DNA of 64,000 nucleotides from the NCBI GenBank assembly GCA_033961575.1, contig CM066728.1:31062352-31126351 (forward strand). Direction: 5' to 3'. The notes under the pieces were generated by a model. It saw nothing but the letters and a program-made list of their open reading frames with translations, was not told where the DNA came from and did not search any database. Source of the DNA: Aselliscus stoliczkanus. Lineage: Eukaryota; Chordata; Mammalia; Chiroptera; Hipposideridae. Positions 23,611 through 34,880 of the stretch are shown one piece after another. Both the position numbers and the translations under genes were made by a program. Each line of letters starts with the position of its first letter. Within the stretch, counting starts at the first letter, position 1.

Positions 23611-24475
23611 GTGTTTAAACTACTGGTTATAACAATGCTTAAGGGACTTCAACAAAGAGATAGTAAACATAAAGAAGGACACAGAAATCACAAAGAAGAA
23701 CCAGTCAGAAATAAAACAAAGAAACAAAAAACAAACAACCAAACCAAAAAAAACCCACAAAACAACAGAAAAACCCCTGAAATGAAGAATACACTAGATA
23801 CCTAAAATGAAGAATACACTAGAAGAAATCAACAACAGATTAGATGAAGCAGAGGTTCGAATCAGTGATTTAGAAGACAAAGTAGCAGAACAAAAAAAAA
23901 GAAAAATAAAAAGAAGATAGTCTAAAGAAAACTCTGGGACAACATCAAGCATAACAGTATTCACATGATAGGCTACAAGAAGGAGGAGAGAGGGAGCAAG
24001 GAATCAAGAATCTATTTGAAGAAATAATAATTGAAAACTTCTCTAACCTGATGAAGAAAATAGACATACAAGTTCAGGAAGTGCAGAGTCCCAGACAAGA
24101 TGAACCCAAACAGGCCCACACCAAGACACATTATAATGAAAATGGCAAAGGTTAAAGACAAAGAGAGAATCCTAAAAGCAGCAAGAGAAAGACTACTAGT
24201 TATATACAAGGGAGTTCCCATAACACCATCAGCAATTTCTCAAAAGAAACTTTGTAGGCCAAAAGGCATAGCAGGAAATATTCAAAGTAATAAAAAGTAA
24301 GGGACTACAACCAAGACTACTCTACTCAACAAGACTATCATTTAAAATTGAATGAGAGATAGAGAGCTTCTCAGACAAGACAAAGCTAAAGTTCATTACC
24401 ACCAAGCTAGTATTACAAGAAATGTTAAAGGGACTTCTCAAAGAAGAAGGACGGGGAAAAACAAAACAAACAAAA
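23611..24475 (+). pseudogene. L1 ORF1 remnant (RNA-binding chaperone)
   Basis: The left part encodes a lysine- and glutamine-rich, coiled-coil-like stretch (about 23,620-23,920). The right part (24100-24300) retains a readable C-terminal domain with the motif RPTPRHIIMKMAKVKDKERI, followed by an ILKAARE-type run, as in L1 ORF1p, the trimeric RNA-binding chaperone. The frame then fails after NIQSNKK, where the continuation (ATCATTTAAAATTGAATGAG) lies in another register. A 19-bp direct duplication (AATGAAGAATACACTAGA-like) sits at about 23779-23822. It is not a working gene. Confidence 0.75.
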
Positions 24476-25197
24476 GATGATAGAAAAATATGAATAATAA
24501 AATGGCAATAATTATGCACCCATCAATAATCATATTAAATGTAACTGAATTAAATATTCCAATCAAAAGATATAAGGTATCTGAATGAAGAAATAAAAAA
24601 CCTCCATATATATGCTGTCTACAAGAGATCCACTTCAGATAGAAAAACACACAGAGACTAAAAATAAAGGGATGAGAAAAGATATGTCATGCAAATGGAT
24701 ATGAAAAAAAAACACACAAAAAAAAGCTAGGGTAGCCAATACTTACATCAGACAAAATAGACTTTAAAACAAAGGTTATAATAAAAGACAAAGACTACAT
24801 CACATGCTGATAAAGGGTTCAATCCAGCAAACACCTATGTACCCAACATAGGAGCAAATAAATATATAAAACGAATATTGAGCAACATAAAGAGTTTGAC
24901 AGTAATACAATCAAAGTAATAATGGACTTTAAGACTCCACTCACACAAGTGGACATATCTTCTAGATTGAAAATTAACAAGGAAACGGAAGCCTTAAATG
25001 TCACACTAGACCAGATGTATTTAATGGATATTTTTAGAACAGCTCACCCCAAAGCAGGAGAATAGACATTCTTTTCAAATGCACATAGAACATTTTCCAA
25101 AATAGGCCACATGTTAGGCCACAAAAGAAGTCTCAATAAATTTAAGAAGATTGAAATCATATCAAGCATTTTCTCTGACCACACTATGAATCTAGAA

Positions 25198-25198
<1 letters not shown>

Positions 25199-25233
<35 letters not shown>
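25199..25233. repeat. (AAT)n microsatellite within L1
   Basis: About eleven AAT units replacing part of the ORF2 coding text. Confidence 0.92.
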
Positions 25234-26911
25234 TGAAAAAACAAATGCATGGAGACTAAATACCATGCTAATAAAAAATGAATGGTCTAACAATGAGATC
25301 AAGGCAGAAATCAAAAGATACCTTGAGATAAATGAAAATGAAAACACAATGACCCAAAATCTATGGGACACAATAAAAGAAGTCCCAAGAGGAAAACTCA
25401 TAACAATACAAGCATACCTCAAGAAACAAGAAAAATCTCAAATACATAATCTAACTGGGGACTAGGATCTGGGAAAAGAACAGCAAACAAAGTCCAAAGT
25501 GAGTACAAGGAAGGAAATAATAAAGATCAGAATGGAAATTTAAAAAAAAAAAATAGAGGCTAAAAAAAAAAAATACAAAAGATCAATGAAACCAAGGGCT
25601 GGTTCTTTGAAAACAAAAAGAATTGATAAATCTTTTAACAAGATTCACCAAGAAAAAAAGAGAGATGACCTAAATAAATAATATTAGAAATGAAAGAGGA
25701 GAAGTGACAACAGACATCACAGAAATACAAAATGTTTAAAGAAAATACTATGAGAAATTATATGACAACAAATTGGACAATCTGGAAGAAATAGGTAAAT
25801 TCCTAGAAGCATACAATTTTCCAAGGCTGAATCAAGAAGAAACAAAAACATCTGAACTCACTGATTACTACTAATAAAAGTGAATCAATAATCATCAAGC
25901 TCCCAATAAACAAAAGTCCTGGACCAGATGGCTTCACAAGTGAATTTTACCAAATATTCAAAAGAGAATTAACACCTATTTGTCTCAAACTATTCCCCAA
26001 ATATTCACAAGGAGGGAAGGCTCCCAAGCTCATTCTGTGATGATACCATTAACCTGATTCCAGAACCAGACAAAGACATTACAAAAAAAAAAAAAAAAAA
26101 AAAATGATAGGCTAATATTCCTGAGGAACACAAATGCAAAAATCCTCAACAAAATACTAACAAACTGAATTGAGCAATTGAAAAGATCATACATCATGGT
26201 CAAATGGGATTTATCTATTTCTGGTATGCAAGGTTGTCTCAAAATCCACAAATCAATTAACGTGATATAATACATAAACCAAATGAAAAATAAAAATCAT
26301 GTGATCATATCAATAGAAGCAGAAAAAGTTTTGGACAAATTCCAGCATCTACTTTTGATAAACACAAAAACAAAAACAAACAAACAAAAAAACACTCTGA
26401 GCAAACGGGAATATACCTCAATATAATAAAGTCCATACATGACAAACCCACATCTAACATCATATTCAACAGGGGAAAGCTATAAGCATTCCACTTTCAT
26501 ATTTTTATTCAACATAGTACTGAATCAAGGTACTTAATACAACTATAGTTATCAAACCAGCATGGTACTGGCATAAAAGTAGACATACAGATCAACGGAA
26601 GAAAATAAAGAGCCCAGAAATAAATCTATGCCTGTATAGTCATTTAATCTATGACAATGGAAGCAAGAATTTACACTGGGGTAAACACAGTCTATTAATA
26701 AATGGTTCCTGGGGACACTGGACAGATACAAGAAAAAAATGAAACTGGACTACTTTGTTACTCTATATACAAGAATAAACTAAAAAATGGATTAAATACT
26801 TAAATGTAACACCAGAAAACATGAAACTCTTAGAAGAAAACATAGACAGTAAACCCTCAGAAATTACCTTCAGTAATGTTTTTATTGATATATCATCTTG
26901 GACAAGAGTAA

Positions 26912-26913
<2 letters not shown>

Positions 26914-26953
<40 letters not shown>
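26914..26953. repeat. (CA)n microsatellite at a MITE boundary
   Basis: About 20 CA units abut the left end of the MITE at 26953. The left TA and any terminal CA of the MITE may have seeded or been absorbed by the repeat. Confidence 0.93.
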
Positions 26954-26955
<2 letters not shown>

Positions 26956-27080
26956 GGTGCCAAAAAATATATACACATTTTAGGAAAGGAAAAAACTATT
27001 AAAATAGTAATACTTAATATATACTGATAACAAAAGATGAATACAAGTCATATGTATACAGTTTTTTTTGGCACCCCCGG
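26953..27080. mobile_element. Short MITE (128 bp) of the same family
   Basis: The left end CGGGGTGCCAAAAAATATAT and right end TTTTTTTTGGCACCCCCGG are inverted matches, with TA on the right (27081-27082). The interior shares GGAAAAAACTATTAAAATAG and GATGAATACAAGTCA with the 237-bp copy but lacks about 110 bp. It is inserted in L1 ORF2, so it is younger than that L1. Confidence 0.82.
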
Positions 27081-27641
27081 TATACTCTTATATTAATAGG
27101 ACTACATCAAACTAAAGAGCTTTTGCATAGCAAAAGAAATCACCAACAAAGTGAAAATACATCCTACTGAATGGGATAAGATATTCACTAGTGACACATC
27201 TGATAAGGTTAATATCCAAAATTCATAAAAATCTCATACAACTCAACACCAAATAAAACACAAACAATTTACTTACCAAATGAGCAGAGGAGTGGAATAA
27301 ACATCTCTCCTAAGAGGACATACGGATGGTCAGTAGACATATGGAAAGATGCTCAACATCACTAATCATCAGAGAAATATAAATAGAAACCACAATGAGA
27401 TATTACCTCACACCTGTCAGGACGGCCATCATCAATAAATCAATAAACAAGAAGTGTTGGCAAGAATGTGAAGAAAAGGGAAAATTTTGTGCTCTGTTGG
27501 TGTGATTGCAAATTGTTGCAGCCACTACGGAAAACAGTATGGAGATTCCTCAAAATTAAAAAAAATTAAAACTAGAACTATCTTATGACCAGTATTTCCA
27601 TTCCTGGGTATTTATCCAACGAAATCCAAAACACGAATTTG

Positions 27642-27642
<1 letters not shown>

Positions 27643-27715
<73 letters not shown>
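27643..27715. repeat. (A)n(TA)n microsatellite within L1
   Basis: A 14-base A-run followed by about 28 TA units. Confidence 0.93.
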
Positions 27716-27718
<3 letters not shown>

Positions 27719-27965
27719 CCTATGATCACTACAGTGCTATTTACAATAGCCAAGATATGGAAACAAACCAAATGCCCTCGATAGATGATTGAAGAAGAGG
27801 TGGTACATATATACAATGGAATATTACTTGGACACAAAAAAGAATGGAATCTTGCCATTTATGATAACACGGATGGACCTAGAGGATATTATGATAAGTA
27901 AAATAAGGCATACTGAGAAAGACAAATACCATATGATCTCACTTATATGTGAAATCTGAAGAATA

Positions 27966-28083
27966 GGGCTGGCCGAGGGGCGCGGTTGTTAAGCGCTGGC
28001 TTGGGAAGCCAGTGGCCCTGGTTCAGTCCCACAGATGAGGGCCAGTGACACTGCCCTCAAAAAAATAAAAAATAAAAAATAAA
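27966..28083 (+). mobile_element. Short tRNA-derived SINE in L1 3' UTR
   Basis: GGGCTGGCCGAGGGGCGCGG, GGCTTGGGAAGCCAGTGGCC, GAGGGCCAGTGACACTGCCC and a tail of AAAAT units. It interrupts the L1 between GTGAAATCTGAAGAATA and GAACAGAATAAATGATC. A target duplication is not clear. Confidence 0.85.
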
Positions 28084-28391
28084 GAACAGAATAAATGATC
28101 AAACAAAACAGAAACAGATTCATAGATACAGAGAACAAACTGATGGTTAATTGATGGGAGGGGGGTGGAGGACTGGGTGAGAAAGGTAAAGAGATTAAGA
28201 AGTATAAATTGTTAGTTACAAAATAATCATGGGGATGTAAAGTACAGTATGGGGAATATAGTCAGTAATATTGTAATAACCGTACAGTGTCAGATGAATA
28301 ATAAAGTTACTGGTGTTATTACTTTGTGAGGTATGTCAATGTCTAATCACTGTTTTTTGCAAACCTGAAATTTAAAAAAATTAAAAAAAAC

Positions 28392-28892
28392 AATTTTTCA
28401 AAGCATTCATTTTTTACATGTCTTTTGGTACATGGGTGTTTTTATAAGATGATGTCTTAGAATTGTTGAAGAATATAAATTTTATATTAAAAATTGATTA
28501 ATTATCCTAAATTTCCCTTTTAAAAGGTCATTCTATTCATATTGTGTAAAAATGTTTATTTCCCACAAGCTTTCCAATGATAGTTACTATTAATCTCCCT
28601 TTAAACTGTGGCATCTTGATAAGCAAAATAAAACAATGCTTAAATTTCATGTTTTCCTGATCAATGACATTGATATCCTTGAACATATTTGTATTTTTTC
28701 TTGTACTACCTAATTATATTTATTTCCTTTCTTCTACTAAGGGGGATATATATATTTCATTGCTTTGTTGCAGGTCTTTATATATATTTGGATATGAATA
28801 TTTTCATACAATATACAGAGTGAACTTTGTGTTGCTTATTTGCCATTCTATCCCTTGTTTGTAAACTTCCTAAAGGTGACTTTTATTTCAAC
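28392..28892. other. AT-rich spacer, nothing recognised
   Basis: A 66-codon frame at 28664-28864 is hydrophobic, AT-driven and has no gene context. Confidence 0.45.
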
Positions 28893-29085
28893 GGAACATA
28901 ATGGTTTGGTACATGCCCTCTGGGGTCAGATTGTATGTGGCCAACCTTTGCTCTGCCTCTTACTGCCCATGTAACCATGTGCAAATTGCCTAACTCCCTG
29001 ACTCACAGTTTCATCTCTTTTCTAAAATGATTATAATAATATTGACTATCTCAAGTTTTAATGAAGATTAATTATTAGCCATCAT
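28893..29085 (+). repeat. MIR SINE
   Basis: A clear MIR core: CTCTGCCTCTTACTGCCCAT, GTAACCATGTGCAAATTGCC, CACAGTTTCATCTC and AAATGATTATAATAAT in the right order. Confidence 0.8.
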
Positions 29086-29268
29086 TATTTTCATTTTGAT
29101 TTTGAAGGCTTTATTCATGTCTTGATTAGCGAGGCCAATCCCAGAACAAATATAACCAGAACTATGGATTATTGTTATTACTTATTTTCTCCTTTATAAT
29201 TTTTACATACTATTTTTACACAAAAAATAATTAAAACCGAGACATAGCTATTTAAAAATGTCTTTCTG

Positions 29269-29380
29269 GGGCTGGCCGAGTGGCATGGTGGTTAAGCGCT
29301 GGCTTGGGAAGCCAGCGGCCCCGGTTTGGTCCCACATATGAGGGCCAGTGACACTGCCCTCAAAAAAAAAAAAAAAAAAA
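29269..29380 (+). mobile_element. Short tRNA-derived SINE
   Basis: GGGGCTGGCCGAGTGGCATG, GGCTTGGGAAGCCAGCGGCC, GGTTTGGTCCC (B box), GAGGGCCAGTGACACTGCCC, then a pure A-tail. The target duplication AAAAATGTCTTTCTG (29254-29268) returns as TGTCTTTCTG at 29381-29390 after the A-tail. The pure tail and exact duplication suggest a young insertion. Confidence 0.9.
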
Positions 29381-29390
29381 TGTCTTTCTG

Positions 29391-30599
29391 TTAACAGTGG
29401 AAAGGGCACCACTCTCTATGTGTCCAGGCAAAAGTCTGCAGCTTTGAGAAACTGAATTTTTGGTAAGTAACATACAGAGCACTTCACATAATAACAGGTG
29501 ATCCATAGATGTTTGTTGGTGATGTAAAATCCTAACTGCCTTTATTTCCTGTAGCACAAAACTAGAGTCTAAGAAGCATAATGCTGAGTACAAGAATGGG
29601 TGACCACAAAGATGTTAAAAGCACAACAAAGATAAAAATCTGAAGGCAAAGGGAAAAGAATAAAAATAAGAGCAAAGGCAACAACAAAAGCCTTGTCCCT
29701 TTCAAACAAATTTTACTTACAGACATTTTTTGTCTTTATCTTTCTCCCACATCTCTTTTACTCTCTTAGGTCTGAGAATTTTTGTGTTGGAAATTGTGTT
29801 GGCGGTAATCTCTGCCATCTCCTTCAAATGCAGGACTCTGGAAAGATGCCCCTGGATTTGTATTAATGATGGAACTCATTCCTCTATGAGAAAGATTGTA
29901 TTTCCATCTTTTTTTTTTTTTTTTGGAATTTCTAAAAATGAAAATATCCAATTTTTATACTCAGCCAGATTTGTTCCCACATCTTCCCACCCACCTTCCT
30001 GCCCTGTGAAATAAGCAAGAACATGAGCATAGGGTCCCTGTGTCAGAAGGTCGCCCTTCAAATGTGTACTGGTGAGACTCCACTGAATGCCTTTTGTGTA
30101 GTTCCCATCACTCTATTAATAAAACATGCTTCAATGTTTTCCACCCAAGTCACCCCTTTATGGATATGCTAAATGAGGTCAATATTGACCTTGAGCCAGA
30201 CGGAATGATCCAGGCATGGTAGTAGCCAGAGCAGAGCAAACCAGTGTGAATGTTTGCCTTGGTCTGCACATAACAGTTTTACATGTGGCCCAGGTTGTAT
30301 TAACTCTGAGAAGCTGCATCTGTGTTTCTGCTTCTTATTGTGTTTGCAATCAATTTAATTCCCTAGGTGTAGCACAAGAAATATAATTCAGGTAAATTCA
30401 GGTTTTTCTTATTACCTGTATAATGGATTTTTAAAATAAATTTTACAAGTATAAACTTTAAAATATACCTCTGACTTTTGATTATAATCTGTCAAGTTAA
30501 TTAGACTCTTCCTATAGTCAATAAATGAGTAAAGGATTTTAATTGTCATATTTCATTTATTATCTTTAATATAATTACTTACATATTTATTTATTTGTT
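29391..30599. other. Spacer, nothing firmly recognised
   Basis: Mixed-composition sequence with no exon-like frame that I trust. Overlapping short frames on both strands at 29,730-30,060 have no domain. Confidence 0.4.
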
Positions 30600-30702
30600 A
30601 GAAAACAGAGACTCTACAAGGCTAGGTACTTTGACAAAGAGCACAAAAAGAATAAATAGGAAGGCTAGAGACTGAACCCAGGTCTATCTGATTCAAAGCA
30701 CA
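30600..30702 (-). repeat. MIR SINE fragment
   Basis: The plus strand reads as the complement of MIR: AACAGAGACTCTACAAGGCT, then GACTGAACCCAGGTCTATCTG near 30,671-30,691. Confidence 0.6.
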
Positions 30703-30719
30703 TTTTCTTCCCAGAATAT

Positions 30720-31030
30720 GGTAGAGTACTAACTCTTCTTGCAACATTATTCTTTTCAAAAATTTGAAAAGTATGCCTTTCAGATAATTATCTGAGTTAT
30801 TTATGAACAAATGAAGCACAGCAGTGCCAAGCACAGAGCTCTGGATCATGCCACCAGAGAACTCTTTTGTGTTGGCAATGACCCATTCATTAGTTAATGC
30901 CCTGAGAAGAGTAATTCCGTCAGCCATAGGCTGACCTAATTTTGCTAAAGCCCAATCCATATATCATCATATTTACAAGCACACCATAAAATAATTTGTC
31001 AAAAGCTTGCAAAATTTGAAACATCCTGTC
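30720..31030 (-). repeat. Fossil CR1/L3-type LINE reverse transcriptase
   Basis: On the minus strand the text follows the RT of CR1-clade LINEs. A QAFDKLFYGVL stretch (about 31,000-30,965, the KAFD motif region) is followed in another frame by NEWVIANTKEFSGG, then SSVLGTAVLHLFINNSDNY (the PQGSVLGPLLF.INDL region, near 30,850-30,800) and FKFLKR where the FADD region should be. CR1/L3 elements died early in mammalian history, so readable RT order is notable. Frameshifts and lost catalytic residues make it non-functional. Identification is by motif order from memory. Confidence 0.65.
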
Positions 31031-32021
31031 TACCTGCAGCATTTCCAAAATTCTGTTATATTTGAGAATAAATTTGGGTCACTGTTATTTAATGTATTTG
31101 GTTTTAATCCTTCAGGATTTTCCAAATCCTTTACAATATCAGTATCCAGTATGGACTCTGAAGGACAGTATATTTTGCTGTGATGAACTTTGCCAGAGTA
31201 CACTTTTTTTTTTTGTCTAAGCATATATTAAATCTATTATAAGACTAGTTTCCTACGGAATATACGTTGCTAGACAATTGATTCATCAATTAATTTCAGT
31301 CTAGAATTTATGACACAATGTGAATTTACAATCACTTTGGTTTAACTTTACATATCATTGATGGCCTGAGATTATATACACACACATGCACATCATTTAT
31401 AAGACTGTAGAATTCTGGTAGACACTGGCATCAAATGAACCACATTTGTTTCCTTCAGGCCTTTTCACATGTAGACTGCTTTTGCATGACTATTCTCCTG
31501 CCTCTGTGCTGAAACCACACATGAAAAGCAGAATGTTTATTTGTACTCAGGTCTACTCTTCTCTGTGTTCTAACAACCCCATCAGCTTCCTTAACCAAGT
31601 ATCAACAGCCTCTCTGTGATGCACTCCCACATAGGTAGTACATAGTCCTATCTCCACAGAATCTTCAGTCTCTTGCATTTCCCAGGCAACTCAGTAAAGA
31701 ATACCTTGTGTACTTGTCTCCAAATCCTTTCCACTACTGCAAAATGACTTTAAGAAATACTTTTTGTTCCCTCTTACCTTCTGTATATTTCCACCAGTGT
31801 TTTATGTGTGTGCATGATTTATTATTTCTGTCTTCACATCCATTTTGTTTCATTCACCAATTTTTCTCATAGTCCTTCTTTTAGCTGTTTGCTTTCCAGA
31901 ATCAGCATTGCCCACAAAATACTAGCCATGAGATAATGAAACAGACAATCTCTGAGCAACTTATCTCTTACCTGGAAGCAAGGGAGGAAGAGAATATCAG
32001 TTCATAGAACTGGAAAGAAAA
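31031..32021. other. Spacer, nothing firmly recognised
   Basis: The first 200 bases may extend the CR1/L3 fossil upstream. The rest has no gene signature. Confidence 0.4.
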
Positions 32022-32023
32022 TA

Positions 32024-33311
32024 TTGGATTGTCGGAAAAGTCATGATGTATGTTTGCAACAGATGGCACGAGTTCATTTTTGGAGGTACTAGAGTCATTC
32101 ACATCTATGTTATTGCTATGTCATTTGACAGCTGACAGTTCTAGCTTCATTCTAAAAAAAATTGAGCGATTTGGTTGAGTTTTGGGGATTTTACAACAAG
32201 TTGAAGATGGAAGACCAAACTGCATTTTTTGCCATATTTTACTGTTTTACTTCCATAAAGGGAAGAACGCACGTCAAGCTTGTGAAAAGTTGCATAAAGT
32301 TTACGGTGACAATGCTCTACAAGAACATCAGTGCCAATGACGGTTCAGGAAATTCCGTGCTGGTGATTTTGATTTCAATGACGCTCCTTGGTCAGGGAGG
32401 CCCACTGAGGTAGATGAAGACAAAATAAAGGCATTGATCGAGTCAAACCCACGTTACATGACATGAGACATTGCAGAAACATTGAACAACCATTATTCAA
32501 GCGTTCACAACCACCTGAAGAAGATGGGATACGTAAGCAAGCTCGCTTTTTGGGTTCTGCATGAACTCAAAGAAGTTCATTTGATTGCGAGTATAAACAT
32601 CTGCGATATACTCATTAAACATGAGGAAAATGATCCTTTTTTGAAGTGGCTGATAACTGGTGATGAGAAGCGGATTGTTTACAACAATGTGGTGTGCAAA
32701 CGGTCTTGGTCCCAATGTGATGATTCGCCTCAAACGACATCAAAAGCAGACATTCATCAGAGGAAGGTTATGCTCTCAATGTGGTGGGATTTTAAAGGTG
32801 TCGTGTTTTTCGAGCTCCTACCAAGGAACCAAGCAATCAATTCCAATGTATACTGTTGACAATTGGACAGTTTGAACGAACCCATCATCCAGAAATGTCC
32901 AGAGCTTGTTAATTGTCAAGGGGTAGTGCTCCATTGCAACAACGCAAGACCACACACAAGTTTGATCACCCATCAAAAATTATTGGAGCTTGGATGGGAT
33001 CTGTTGCCATACCCACCATATTTGCCTGACCTTGTGCCATCAAACTTCCACTTGTTTCACTCTCTTCAAAACTCCTTGTGTGGTATAACGTTCAATTCAA
33101 CTGAGGCTGTAAATCAGCACCTTGTTCAGTTTTTTGCAAATAAAGAGAGGTCCTTGTACGAATGAGGAATTATGAAGCTCACTGAAAGATGGCAAAAGGT
33201 TATTGAATAAAACAGGAAATATATGATTGGTTGATCTTTGTTCTTTATATAAATAAATGACCTTTGAAAAACATACATAAAATAAGTCATGACTGTTCTG
33301 ACAACCCAATG
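32024..33311 (+). mobile_element. Mariner transposon, both ends present, inactive
   Basis: The left end TTGGATTGTCGGAAAAGTCA and right end TGACTGTTCTGACAACCCAA are inverted repeats of about 28 bp. TA flanks the element at 32022-32023 and 33312-33313. The roughly 1.29-kb length is normal for a mariner. A decayed transposase gene fills the middle on the plus strand. Mariners move as DNA by cut-and-paste into TA sites. Some bats gained such elements by horizontal transfer; whether this copy is bat-specific cannot be judged here. Confidence 0.92.
32150..33210 (+). pseudogene. Mariner transposase, broken
   Basis: Transposase of the DD34D mariner family. The N-terminal helix-turn-helix region begins in one frame (about 32,162) and shifts near 32,255-32,263 to the frame kept until the terminal stop at 33208-33210. 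SSVHNHLKKMGYV marks the second DNA-binding helix, just before a WVLHEL linker-like motif. The first catalytic Asp is intact in ITGDEK (32662-32664). The second and third are Asn: HCNNARPH (32938-32940) and VPSNFHLF (33043-33045), with 34 residues between them as the family requires. Premature stops occur at 32338, 32464, 32857 and 33163. It cannot be active. Confidence 0.93.
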
Positions 33312-33313
33312 TA

Positions 33314-34480
33314 TTAGGCACCTCCTCTTATGCCCCACCTCAGGATCTCTAAACCATCTTTTATTCTAATAACTGCTGCAGTGGCCAAACTCACATGTAT
33401 ATACCCCGCCAGCCCCTCACCTCTGCAGCATTGTCTATCTCTTGCTTCCATTTCTGGGCTCCTAATTCATGGGACATCTGTGGGAACTCTGATGACATGC
33501 ACATACATAACCTGGAAGAGTCAGGGAGTTACACATAGTGACTCTTGACCTTTGGGCATGAGAGCTAATGAATAAATGCTCCTCCCTATGTTCTTTAAGC
33601 AAACAATCCTGAGGCTCATTCTGTATGTCAGAAGGTCACCCAAAATATCAATCCCCGGTGACTCATAATGGCAGCAACCTGATTATATGCCTTTTAAAAA
33701 TTATCTTTCCCTCCTCTGTTTTACTCTCTGCAGCCTCTTACTTCTACTTCTTGGGTTTGCTTCACAAATTAACTCCCTGGAGGCATCCCTTGTCTGCTAC
33801 TCTGCCATTGGGGAAACCCAGGCTGGGACAGAAAGGATTACGGCCTTCATGTTGGGTACAATGTGACATTGATTTTTTTGGCTTTCTCCAAAAAGGAAGT
33901 AATTTTTCTTGCCAAAATCGGATTAAAATTCACCCCCAAATGTCCCAATACCCAGTGATCCTTCTAGTCTCGTATAGAAAATGCAGCTGCCAAATATCAT
34001 AGTACACAACTATAGACACAAAGAATGGAGTGTACTCAGAAGAGAAAGATTAAGTGAAGGAGAACAGCTATTATTCAGCTTAGGGTGGGGCATAGCTTAG
34101 AATAGCAGAGTCTAAGATAGAGACCAGTTGATAAACTCTGGGCTACGATACCATCATGATCATTTTTCATCACTGCCCTAAATCCAGAAGCACCCATGCC
34201 AACAGCAGTGGCTGGAGGGACAAACCACTGTGGCACATGGCCAGAGTATGGAGAGTTAGCCAGAATAATCCCCTTAGCCACATGGGTTAGTGGAATGACG
34301 ACCAAGTTGAAATGTTTCTTCTATATTTGTTATATATCAATGCATACCATTTTCATTTAGAGCTATTTGCAGAAACTCCCTTTAATGCTTTTGTCCTACA
34401 TTTAAAATCTAAAATTAGAACATCCATGGACTAATCATATCATAGAGTTCATAATAGGGGCTTATTCAGCTGATCTACCT
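33314..34480. other. Unassigned, possibly LTR-like, sequence
   Basis: The block 33,320-33,990 has mixed composition, an AATAAA near 33,573 and no host-gene signature. It may be an old retroelement. The 125-codon frame at 33625-34002 has no recognisable domain. Confidence 0.35.
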
Positions 34481-34880
34481 CAATTAGAATGCTTTTTTGT
34501 TGTAAGTAACAAAACCATCAGTTTGAACTATGTGAAGGAGTAAGAATATGTTTTATCTCCTGTAAAAAGAAAACTTGGGTACAGTGGTTTCCAAGATTAA
34601 TTGATCCAGCTGCTTAGCAATGATAACAAGGGCTCAGGTTATTTCTGTCTCCAGGCCCTTCCATGCTGTCAGCTACATCCTCACAGTGGTAACAAGGAAG
34701 CTAGGTTGTCTCCAGGATCCTTATTACAGTGCCAATGTTCAGTTGTGGAAACGGTACCTCGAGTTTCTTTTTGCCTTAGGATGTGACTTATTTTATCTTG
34801 AAATTCTGATTTCTCATTAGCAAGAATTTGGTCACATGCCCCAATGAAACCTATTGTTGCCATTGGAAATGAAATCTCCA
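34481..34880 (-). repeat. Old dispersed repeat, family not named
   Basis: TTGTTGTAAGTAACAAAACC, CAGTTTGAACTATGTGAAGGA and, at the far end, TTTGGTCACATGCCCC recall a common old mammalian dispersed repeat in which such phrases occur in this order. I cannot assign a family or be sure of strand. Confidence 0.35.

Larger units (their letters stand above)
24500..27960 (+). pseudogene. L1 ORF2 remnant (endonuclease and RT)
   Basis: ORF2 encodes an APE-type endonuclease and a reverse transcriptase. The endonuclease part is recognisable at 24,520-25,200 (CTACAAGAGATCCACTTCAG at 24,620; TTTTCTCTGACCACACTATG at 25,169). The linker frame at 25265-25465 reads MLIKNEWSNNEIKAEI... as L1 ORF2 does. RT sequences run to about 26,515, then a deletion removes the segment with the FADD-type catalytic motif. 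The C-terminal part resumes at about 26,550 and reaches 27,960. Many stops and frameshifts are present. Confidence 0.8.
21510..28391 (+). mobile_element. Near end-to-end L1 LINE, internally deleted
   Basis: The left end reads like an L1 5' UTR (GGTCCAACATGGTGGAATAG). A GC-richer 5' region with two tandem units follows, then ORF1, ORF2 and a 3' UTR ending at TGCAAACCTGAAATTTAAAA plus an A-rich tail. L1 mobilises by target-primed reverse transcription. Both ORFs are broken. A deletion near 26,515-26,550 joins ATTCAACATAGTACTG to a block normally about 1 kb or more downstream, so the reverse transcriptase catalytic region is absent. Nested later are a MITE (26953-27080) and a short SINE (27966-28083). 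I see no clear target duplication. Confidence 0.85.

Noticed and set aside
24100..24300. Protein-like frame with a conserved KVKDKERILKAARE motif
   Set aside because: Considered as a host gene, but it is the L1 ORF1 C-terminal domain within a complete L1 layout.
33625..34002. 125-codon frame with mixed composition
   Set aside because: It has no recognisable domain, no splice context and no homologue that I know; more likely chance in old repeat-like sequence.
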